This document shows positions 56,070-64,000 of a DNA stretch of 64,000 bases, piece by piece (position 1 is the first letter of the stretch; the number at the start of each line of letters is the position of its first letter). Origin of the DNA: Prorocentrum cordatum (Eukaryota; Sar; Dinophyceae; Prorocentrales; Prorocentraceae); contig CAUYUJ010015826.1 of the NCBI GenBank assembly GCA_963575745.1, forward strand, positions 230,001-294,000, given 5' to 3'. The notes below the pieces were generated by a model, which saw only the letters and a program-made list of their open reading frames with translations, searched no databases and was not told where the DNA came from. The position numbers and the translations under genes are program-made.

Positions 56070-57140
56070 ACATAACTTGAGCTGCGGGGCTTTCGGTGGA
56101 GCTCCCTATGGGGCCATGAAGCGCTGTACTGAGTGGGGGGGGGCGCATGTGGGCGGTGGCACTTCGGCCTTCGGTGGAGCTCCCTATGGGGCCACGAAGC
56201 GCTGTGCTGAGTGTGTGTGGGGGGGGCGCATGTGGACGGTGGCACTGGGGCCTCCGGTGGAGCTCCCTATGGGGCCACGAAACGCTGTATTGAGTGGGTG
56301 GGGCGCATGTGGACGGTGGCACTGGGGCCTTCGGTGGAGCTCCCTATGGGGCCACGAGGCGCTGTCCTGAGGGGGGGGGGCGCATGTGGACGGTGGCACT
56401 GGGGCCTTCGGTAGAGCTCCCTATGGGGCCACGAAGCGCTGTCCTGGGTACGGGGGACGCAAGTGGACACCGTCAATGGGGCCTTCGGTGGAGCTCCCTA
56501 TGGGGCCACGAAGCGCTGTCCTGGGCGTGGGGGATGCATGCGAGCACACTCGCTGGGGCCTTCGGTGGGGCTCCCTGTGGGCCACGTTACGCTGTCCTGG
56601 GCGTGGGGGACGCATGCGGGCACCCCCACTGGGGCCTTCGGTGGAGCCCCCTATGGGGCCACCCCTATGGGGCTACGAAGCGCTGTCCTGAACGTGGGGG
56701 ACGCATGTGGGCACCCCCAGTGGGGCCTTCGGTGGAGCTCCCTATGGGGCTACGAAGCGCTGTCCTGGGCGTGGGGGACGCATGCGGGCACCCCCACTGG
56801 GGCCTTCGGTGGAGCTCCCTATGGGGCCACGAAGCGCTGTGCTGGGCGTGGGGGACGCATGCGGGCACCCCCACGTGGGGCCTTCGGTGGAGCTCCCTAT
56901 TGGGCCACGAAGCGCTGTCCTGGGCGTGGGGGACGCAGTCGGGCACCCCCACTGGGGCCTTCGGTGGAGCTCCCTATGGGGCCACGAAGCGCTGTCCTGG
57001 GCGTGGGGGACGCATGCGGGCACCCCCACTGGGGCCTTCGGTGGAGCTCCCTGTGGGGCCACGAAACGCTGTGCTGGGCGTGGGGGGCGCATGCGGGCAC
57101 CCCCACTGGGACCTTCGGTGGAGCTCCCTATGAGGCTACG
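56070..57140 (+). repeat. ~78-bp minisatellite, ~13 copies
   Basis: Unit: 'GGGGCCTTCGGTGGAGCTCC', 'CTATGGGGCCACGAAGCGCT', 'GTCCTGGGCGTGGGGGACGC', 'ATGCGGGCACCCCCACT'. Confidence 0.97.
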
Positions 57141-57279
57141 AAACGTGTGAGGGGTGTACCGAGAGCAGAGGCAATGAGGGGGAGGAGGGAGGAAGGGGAG
57201 GGAGAAGCGGGATGAGGAAGGAACGCGGGGCGCTGTCTTTGCAAAATGAGGACCCAACACCACAGGATGGTTGGGAACC

Positions 57280-58265
57280 AATTTCCCCACCAGCCCATCC
57301 AGAAACGATGCCCATGAGAGCTGACGGGGGAGAGAGGAAAAGATATACAGTCAAGCAGCGCGGGCAACAAGAGTGAACTTGGGTGCCTCGGGGATCCTCT
57401 TGAGGCCTGTTGGGGGCCTTTGTGGGGCCTAGTGGGAGCCTCTTGGAGGGCTCTTGGAACCGTCTGGGCGCCTCTTGAGGCCGCCTGGGCGCATTTTTGG
57501 GCCCTTCTTGGGGCGCTCTCGGGAGCCTTCGGGGCGCTCTTGGGGCCATCTTGGAGAAGATCGATCAAAGAAGGGGGGGTCCCCAATTAAGAGGCACCCC
57601 TTCGGGAGCATCGAACATGGCTTCTTAATTGGGCCCCTCCTGGCGCGCTCTTGTAGCGCTCTTGGGCGCTCTTGAGGCCGTCTTGGGGCTCTCTTGGGCC
57701 CCGAAGGGGGGGGTCACAATTAGCGTTGCCCTTCGGGAGCCCCCCAAGTCGCCTCTTGGAGCGCTCTTGGGGCGCTTTTGGAGCGCTCTTGGGCGCTCTT
57801 GGGGCCGTCTTGGGTCTCTCTTGGGCCCCTGTAGGGGCTATCTTGGGACATCTTGGAGCTAGGTTGAGGCTTCGGATGGGCATTGGAAGCGCAAAGGCGA
57901 GAACGCCAAACACATTGATTTTCCTTCGGGTTTTGAAGCATTTTGGCCTGTTGGGGACATCCTTGGGGAGCTCTTTTGGCCACTTGGAGCCGTTTTGTTG
58001 CGGTCTTGGAGCATCTTGGGGCATCTTGGGAGCTATCTCGAGGCATCTTGCGCTATCTTGAGCCATCTTGGAGGTCATCTTGGGCTGTCTGAAGCCCTCT
58101 TGGAGCCAACTTGGGCGAAAACTAACCTCTGACACCTCGCGGCGCCCCCCGTCCAGGTCTAGGGGAGGGGGTAATGGGGGAGGGGTAAACCCCTTCCCGA
58201 AGGGGAATAACGAGGGTGGAAGAGGAAACGCTCTAAACCACCGACGGCCAGAGGTCTGGTGGGAT
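57280..58265 (+). repeat. Dispersed element C, copy 3 (diverged)
   Basis: Head word CCCCACCAGCCCATCC at 57286, middle of CTTGGGGCG repeats in two blocks (57380-57560 and 57640-58090), and tail with 'GGGGTAAACCCCTTCCCGAA' and terminal CTGGTGGGA. Two internal segments 57575-57720 repeat 'GGGGTCMCAATTARG' and 'CCCTTCGGGAGC'. Confidence 0.65.
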
Positions 58266-58449
58266 TTTTGGTTCCGGGCACCTGAAAGAGTCTTCAAGAC
58301 TGAGGACTGAGACTCGGGGTATTTGGCAAATGACTTGAGGACGCGCCCACTCCGTGCCCAGAGGCACGGTGGCGGATTATTGAACACTTGGTTACGTATT
58401 CAGACCTTTCTCCTCATACTGTGCATAAGCGGCTCTTCGGTACGACTGG

Positions 58450-59110
58450 GGCACGAATCTGGAACAATGTACAATGTGGTTTCGGGAGCGCGAATCTGGT
58501 GCAAATTACGGGCTGGCGTAATTTACGACAGATATGGCCTCGAGCGGAGACCTGGTGTAACTCGCCAGGGGGCATGGCGTCGGGGGCGCGAATCTGGCGC
58601 ATTTTACTAGGGATTACTGTTCAGGGAGCGCGAATCTGGAGTAGTTTGCGCTGTGTTTTGGCTTCGGGGGCACGAATCTGGCATTTCTTACGTGGGAGTC
58701 CGGGCTCGGGAGCAGGACCCTGGTGTAATTTATACAGGGTTCTACGTTCGGGGGCGCGAATTGGGCGCGTAGTACAGAGAGGGCGTCTGGCTTCGGGAGC
58801 GCGAATCTGGCGTAACTTATGTGGAGTTCTGGCTTCGGGAGCGCGAATCTGTCGTTGTTTACGCTGGGTTGTGGCCGTTGGAACGCAATTCTAGCATCCT
58901 TAAATCGGGACTCGAATCTGGGTCAAACTGCAAGGAGTTGAGTTTGGCGTCGGGGGGGCGAGTGCGGCGTACATTAGGACGGGATCTGGGTTCGGGGGCG
59001 CAGATCTAGCGTATTTCAATTGGGTTCTGGCCTTGGGAGCGCGAATCTTGTGTATGTATATATTGCGAGGGATTCTGGCCTCGGGAGCGCGAACCTGGCG
59101 CAATTATTTG
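58450..59110 (+). repeat. Diverged minisatellite D, block 5
   Basis: Units with 'TTCGGGAGCGCGAATCTGG' and 'GTAATTTACG', related to blocks 1-4 through the shared GGGAGCGCG and GTAATTTACG words. Confidence 0.75.
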
Positions 59111-59178
59111 GCACACCAAGCGTACGTTACTGCAGATTCTGGCTTTGGGGACACGAAGTTGACGTTACTCGGGGGCAT

Positions 59179-59192
59179 CATTTTGGCTCAAG
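59179..59192 (+). other. Spliced-leader remnant upstream of a retroposed gene
   Basis: CATTTTGGCTCAAG is identical to the last 14 nt of DinoSL. The base before it breaks the match. DinoSL has an internal AG whose use as an acceptor in a later round of trans-splicing leaves a 15-nt relic of just this part. The ATG of an intronless 3-kb gene follows 66 nt later. Confidence 0.75.
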
Positions 59193-59258
59193 CTATTTTT
59201 GGTCACAACTGCATACACAGACACTCGATTGTCCCCAGCAGCAGGCCCTGCGGCGACG

Positions 59259-62200
59259 ATGACCCACATGCCTTCCATCATGCGCGGACGCCACCGCGCA
59301 TTCCTTATCCATAACGTGCTGAATTGTTATGTGTGTGGCCAAGTATTGTGGGAAGATCGCGCCCAGCAAGGTGACAACGTCAGTGCGCAGGACATGCAAC
59401 TTTTCCAGGTTCTCCTTCTCTCGCGCCAGGAGGCCACCGATAGTTGCAGCGCGTTCCGATTCGCCAAGGCTGCCCCGTCTGCGTGCTATCCAAGGGATGG
59501 CGGAGCTTCTGACAGCCTCGCTGACACCGCCGCCGTGAGCGTCCGTGGCTTCGATAACGACCAGGTCCAGCGCGCAGTGTCCTACTTGGGAGATAACGCT
59601 TCGTTTGCGCACCTTGCGGCGGATCTGGCCTTCGATACGAACGCCGCGTACAGGCCGACGCACGCGGACGACGCGGACGCAGCAGACCAGGCCCGGTTCT
59701 GGAATGAGTTCGAGGATGTGGTGACGGCCCAACTTCTGAGGAGGAACGGGGCCCTCACTCAGGATATCATGTCCGTGCATCCGCTCTTCGCCGGGGACAC
59801 AATGGAGCAGTCCGCCCAGCGCGTCCGTGCGGACTTCCCCACGCAGTTTCCTACGGAGCAGATCATGAGCTACTTGGGCAGCATGGCGCTCACAATGGAC
59901 CCGGAAATCTTTGGCCAGGCCAGTTGCGCGAGCACGGTCGAGTTTGTGAACGGCCCAGTGGCTTTGGGGAGGATTATCGGCTGGGCGATCGCAGAGGTGT
60001 CGCCCGCCGCCTTCGCTTGCAAGTGGTACGTCGGCCGCGCGCGGCCCGAGGAGGTTGCGTACAACCTCAGCCAGGGGGGGTTGAGCCAGGCCCCGGCCAA
60101 CGTCAGGGCGATGGTGGACGGCATGGGCTTGACCACGCGCGAGTCTTTCACCGCCTATTCAGAAGGGTGCCCCGTGCACCCAGCTTGGCCGGCTATGCAT
60201 TCGGCGGCCTCCTCTCTGTCGACTTGGCTTGACGTCGTGGCCCTCCTGACCCCAGCGCAGCGCAATGAGGTGCGACTCCTGGATTACTCTGTTGCTTATT
60301 TCCGCACGTTCGCAGGCGTTCACTACGATTCTGACAACCGTGCCGGCCTGGCACTCGGCCAGAAGATCGTGAGGGAGAAGTTGCCGGACTACCTCTCGGA
60401 GAAGTACGGCTGCGACGCCGCCAGCAAGGCCACGATCAGGTCGCGCGTTCAGGCCAAGATCGCGTCGCTGGAGGTTCTGGATTGGGCAACTTGGACGCCC
60501 GATCATTGGATTCGCCCCTCCGCGTACTACTCCTCTTTCCGACGCCGACAAGCGGATCGCGTCCTGCCCCAGAGCCAGAGCGGAGCATCCATGTCTTCCA
60601 CAGATACGACTGCGGCTATCGTGAAGCCGTCTGTGGCGCTGTGGGCCGGAGGATCCCACGGCAGCCCGCGAGCCGCCCAACGGAGGGCGCTGGCGGGCAA
60701 CGACGGGTGCACCGAGTATCGTTTTGGAAAAGCTGCTGAAGGCGCATGTTACCCGCGGAGCGGTGGGGCCTCCGACAGCTTGAGGGAGACCGCCGCCGTC
60801 AGCGTCCGCGGGTTTCACGGTAACGACCAGGTCCAGGCTGCTTTGTCCCACTTGGGCGCGAACGTTTCGTTTGCACTAGTCGCTGCCGACTTGGGTTTCG
60901 ACGCGAATGTTGCGCTCAAGCCGACGCACGTAGACGACGCAGACGCCGCCGACAAGAGTAGATTTTGGGCGGAGTTCGAGGAGGTGGCGGCAGCCCAGCT
61001 TCTGAGGATTCAAAACCGCAGAACAGAAGAAATCATGTCTGTGCATCCACTCTTCGACGGGGATACGATGGAACAGTCCGCCCAGCGCGTCCGAGCTGAC
61101 TTCCCCCCGTTCTTTCCGACGGAGCAGGTCATGGATTATTTGCAGAGCATGTCGCTGACGCTGGACCCGGACATCTTCAACCAGCCCAGCTGCACAAGCC
61201 GTGTCGAGTTTGTTAACGGCCCGGTGGCATTGGGAAGGATTATCGGTTGGGCGATCGCCGAGGTGTCGCCCGCCTGCTTCGCTTGCAAGTGGGCCGTCGG
61301 TCGCGCGCGACCCGAGGAGGTCGCTTACGGAGTCATCCAGGGCGAGCTTCCCGATGCCCCCATGCGGGTCAAGAAGATGATGGCCGACTTCGTGGCCGCC
61401 AAGCCTGTGAACAGCGCCGAAGACTTCACCGCGTACACCGAGGGCTGCCCTGTGCACCCGGCCTGGCCCGCCATGCACTCCGCCGCCTCCAGCTTGTCCT
61501 CGTGGTTGGACGTCGTTGCCATCCTCACCCCCGCGCAGCGCGAGGAGGTGCGGCTCCTGGACTTCTCTGTCGCGTTCTTCCGCACCTTCGCGGGCGTTCA
61601 CTATGCGACGGATAACCGCGCTGGCTTGGCGCTTGGGCGGAAAATCGTGGAGTCGAAGTTGCCCGACTTCTTGGCCGAGACGTACGGCTGCGACGCGGCG
61701 TCCGCATCCGCGATCAGGGCGCGCGCCGCAGCCAAGATCCAGTCATTCAATTCGGACACCCTGAGCGGGCACCCCTTCAGCTGGGCCACTTGGACACCCG
61801 AGAAGTGGATCAGCCCAACGCAGTTCTTTGACGCATCCGGCAGCGCCATCGGTGACCCACACATGCGGAACATGTTTGGTCAGAGCTTTGACATCGCACG
61901 GACTGGCGAGCACGTGCTCATCAATATTCCACAAAAATGTGGCCCAGATGAGATTCTTCTTCGCGTGGGTGCGGAGGTGCGAAGCGACCGACATGCACAT
62001 TGCGCGACCGACATGTACATCAAGGCGCTCAACATCACTGGTGCGTGGGCCAATAAGCAGCAGACGAATGGCTTCAGGTACTTGGCGAGCCATCGTGATC
62101 AGCGCCAGCCATGGAGGTGGTTCGGCAAGGTTGAGCTGAAGGTGGCGTGGGGCCGCACGCGCGACGGGGAAGATTACCTTAATTTCTATGTCCGCCACTT

Positions 62201-62315
62201 GAGCACTGTTGGTCACGCGGTCGGGGGTATCCTCGGCATCGACGATCATTCAGAGGCATCATCCCCGGACGAGAGGTGCAAACGCTCCCTCACGCTCGCA
62301 GAATACGCGGATTGA
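59259..62315 (+). CDS. Tandem PAP2/vanadium-haloperoxidase-like protein with vWD-like C-terminus
   Basis: 1018 aa, intronless. ATG 59259 is the first ATG after the SL remnant. Two homologous domains (about 45-450 and 490-850) each carry the PAP2/vanadium-haloperoxidase triad: K255-x6-R262P / K677-x6-R684P, 'HPAWPAMHSAASS' with H314 / H740 in place of PSGH, and R349-x5-H355-x3-D359 / R775-x5-H781-x3-D785. H355/H781 would bind vanadate or act as the phosphatase nucleophile. Ser-Gly of PSGH is Ala-Met in both domains, so a vanadate ligand is lost and activity may be altered. The last ~150 residues (from 865, 'GDPHMRNMFGQSFDI', 'VLINIP', later 'VGGILGIDDHSEA') look like a von Willebrand type-D-like domain I recall from dinoflagellate proteins. 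No clear signal peptide. With the SL relic it is a processed retrocopy, still fully open. Confidence 0.75.
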   Translation: MTHMPSIMRGRHRAFLIHNVLNCYVCGQVLWEDRAQQGDNVSAQDMQLFQVLLLSRQEATDSCSAFRFAKAAPSACYPRDGGASDSLADTAAVSVRGFDNDQVQRAVSYLGDNASFAHLAADLAFDTNAAYRPTHADDADAADQARFWNEFEDVVTAQLLRRNGALTQDIMSVHPLFAGDTMEQSAQRVRADFPTQFPTEQIMSYLGSMALTMDPEIFGQASCASTVEFVNGPVALGRIIGWAIAEVSPAAFACKWYVGRARPEEVAYNLSQGGLSQAPANVRAMVDGMGLTTRESFTAYSEGCPVHPAWPAMHSAASSLSTWLDVVALLTPAQRNEVRLLDYSVAYFRTFAGVHYDSDNRAGLALGQKIVREKLPDYLSEKYGCDAASKATIRSRVQAKIASLEVLDWATWTPDHWIRPSAYYSSFRRRQADRVLPQSQSGASMSSTDTTAAIVKPSVALWAGGSHGSPRAAQRRALAGNDGCTEYRFGKAAEGACYPRSGGASDSLRETAAVSVRGFHGNDQVQAALSHLGANVSFALVAADLGFDANVALKPTHVDDADAADKSRFWAEFEEVAAAQLLRIQNRRTEEIMSVHPLFDGDTMEQSAQRVRADFPPFFPTEQVMDYLQSMSLTLDPDIFNQPSCTSRVEFVNGPVALGRIIGWAIAEVSPACFACKWAVGRARPEEVAYGVIQGELPDAPMRVKKMMADFVAAKPVNSAEDFTAYTEGCPVHPAWPAMHSAASSLSSWLDVVAILTPAQREEVRLLDFSVAFFRTFAGVHYATDNRAGLALGRKIVESKLPDFLAETYGCDAASASAIRARAAAKIQSFNSDTLSGHPFSWATWTPEKWISPTQFFDASGSAIGDPHMRNMFGQSFDIARTGEHVLINIPQKCGPDEILLRVGAEVRSDRHAHCATDMYIKALNITGAWANKQQTNGFRYLASHRDQRQPWRWFGKVELKVAWGRTRDGEDYLNFYVRHLSTVGHAVGGILGIDDHSEASSPDERCKRSLTLAEYAD

Positions 62316-62319
62316 GTCG

Positions 62320-62785
62320 GATGCTCGTGCTGCGCTTGCGAGCTAACACTAAGAGCTCGTGTAGACTCTGTATGCCTCATAAATTGGTTGTATGCCTGTG
62401 TGGAGTAGTGTCGTATGAGGGCATCAAGAGGGCCCCAAAGGGCCCGAATCGAGCCCCAATATGACCCCCAGGATCGCCCTCGAGACGACCCCAAAATGTG
62501 ATTTCGCCTGAGACATCCTCACCAAATCGATATGTTCGTAACGTCGATCTTATATCAAACATAAGCGTTTCGCCAGAGACATCCCCCAACACATGGGAAG
62601 CCGCGAATTTGACATATGTTCAGAAACTGGTGTATCGCCTGAGACATCCTCACACCAATGATATGTTGGAGAGGCGGTTTTATTACCTCTCATGTAAAAA
62701 TTGCGTTTTCGCTGCAGACATCCTTAGAACATCGGGCGGAGCACGGCAGACGAAAAAACAACACGGCAGAGAATGAGTATTTCTG
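62320..62785. other. 3' flank with short 'CGCCTGAGACATCCTC' repeats
   Basis: The phrase 'TCGCCTGAGACATCC' or close variants appears four times (near 62505, 62569, 62635 and 62711) about 65-75 bp apart in AT-richer DNA. No gene. Confidence 0.55.
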
Positions 62786-64000
62786 CCGTGTTCCTTCATT
62801 TTTGGGGTCTATCTGCCGTTCTCTTTAGCGCTTGGGGTATACTCTGCCGTGCTTCTGGTCTTCTTCTGCCGTACTCCTTCGCTCTTCGGGCCTGTTCTGC
62901 CGTGCTCCTGGTCTTTTTCTGCCGTGCTCCTTAGCTCTTGGGGTCTACTCTGCCGTGCTCCTGTTTTTTTTGCCGTTCTCCTTCGCTCTTCGGGCCTCTT
63001 CTGCCGTGCTCCTTAGCTCTTCGGGTCTATTCTGCCGTGCTCCTGGTCATTTTCTGCCGTGCTCCTTCGCTCTTGGGGCCCATTCTGCCGTGCTCCTCAG
63101 CTCTTGGGGTCTATTCTGCCGTGCTCCAATTTTTTTTCCGCCATGCTCCTTCGCTCATGGGGCCTATTCTGCCGTGCTCCTGGTCGTTTTTCTGCCGCGC
63201 TCCTTAGCTCTTGGGGTCTATTCTGCCGTGGTCCGGGTCTTTTTCTGCCGTGCCCCTGAGCTCCCGGGGTCTATTCTGCAGTGTTCCTGGTCTTTTTCTG
63301 CCGTGTTCCTTCGCACTTGGGGCATCTTCTGCCGTGCTCCTTGTCTCTTGGGTTCCATTCTGCCGTGCTCCTCGTCTTTTTCTGGTTTGCTCCTTCGCTC
63401 TTCGGGCCTATTCTGCCGTTCTCATGGTCTTTTTCTGCCGTGCCCCTGAGCTCTGGGGGTCTACTCTGCCGTGCTCCTGGTTTTTTTCTGTCGTGCTCCT
63501 TCGCTCTTGGGGTCCATTCTGCCGTGCTCCTTCACTCTTCGGGTCTATTCTGCCATGCTCCTGGTCTTTTCTGTCGTACTCCTTGGCTCCTCGGGCCTTT
63601 TCTGCTCTGCTTCGGTCTTTTCTGCCGTCGTCCTTAGCTCTTGGGGCATCTTCTGCCGTGCTCCTGGTCTTTTTCTGGCGTCTTTTTCGCTCTTGGGGCC
63701 TATTCTGCCGTGCTCCTTCGCTCTTGGGCTCTATTCTGCCGTGCTCCTGTTTTTTTTCTGCCGTGCTCCTTAGCTCTTGGGGTCTACTCTGCCGTGCTCT
63801 TGGTTTGTTTCCGACGTGCTCCTTCGCTCATGGGGCCTATTCTGCTGTGCTCCTGGTCTTTTTCTGCCGTGCTCCTTCGCTCATGGGGCCGATTCTGCCG
63901 TGCTCCTGTTTTTTTTCTGTCGTGCTCCTTCGCACTTGGGGCATATTCTGCCGTGTTCCTTGTCTTTTGGGTTCTATTCTGCTGTGCTCCTCGTCTTTTT
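62785..64000. repeat. ~54-bp minisatellite running off the window end
   Basis: More than 20 imperfect copies of 'TCTGCCGTGCTCCTTCGCTC', 'TTGGGGTCTATTCTGCCGTG', 'CTCCTGGTCTTTT'. The array is still going at base 64000. The Ser/Leu/Cys-rich frame is a by-product. Confidence 0.97.

Noticed and set aside
58045-58080. Minus-strand 'CCAAGATGGCTCAAG' resembling the leader's end
   Set aside because: Three mismatches in 15 and it lies within CTTGGAGC-type repeats that generate such words.

Overview
The window reads as nuclear DNA of a dinoflagellate. A perfect 22-nt dinoflagellate spliced-leader (DinoSL) sequence lies at 5659-5680, and a 14-nt SL remnant sits just upstream of a 3-kb intronless gene at 59259-62315. 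Gene models need GC-AG introns, the protein families are ones I recognise as expanded in dinoflagellates, and most of the sequence is simple repeat, minisatellite or short inverted-repeat element. The species cannot be fixed from the sequence; a GC-rich, introner-rich lineage of the Prorocentrum/Polarella/Symbiodiniaceae kind fits.

Layout. 1-4.5 kb: GTT-rich macrosatellite. 4.5-6.5 kb: SL-bearing debris (a degenerate SL before a signal-peptide ORF, then the perfect SL). 6.5-9.9 kb: simple repeats and small palindromic elements. 10.1-11.4 kb: an EMB8/ABHD-type alpha/beta-hydrolase interrupted by two related ~195-bp inverted-repeat elements. 11.7-19 kb: dispersed repeats, TTAA-ended MITEs and minisatellites. 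19,054-33,270: a 14.2-kb DNA transposon. 33.3-59 kb: mostly minisatellites and repeat families, with a lone V-ATPase subunit B exon at 50.66 kb and two unrecognised exon candidates. 59.2-62.3 kb: a retroposed gene for a double PAP2/vanadium-haloperoxidase-like protein with a C-terminal vWD-like domain. 62.8 kb to the end: a ~54-bp minisatellite.

The main result is the 14.2-kb element. It has 39-bp terminal inverted repeats with one mismatch, a TA target duplication, and a matching empty site 560 bp beyond its right end. It encodes a three-exon DDE-transposase-like protein plus at least five other genes, all on the minus strand: an RS-rich zinc-finger protein, a Cys/His 'GKW...HL...YH' protein, a proline-rich 'GNPIDWRSE' protein, a Lys/Ala-rich nuclear-type protein, a helical protein and a small SL-marked ORF. 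More than 30 short hairpins of form GGCGG-N4/5-CCGCC are scattered through its non-coding DNA; I saw none outside it. It looks like a large cargo-carrying transposon in which dinoflagellate-expanded 'hypothetical' families travel together.

All coordinates and introns were read by eye. Exon joins were checked for frame, but no alignment or database search was run.
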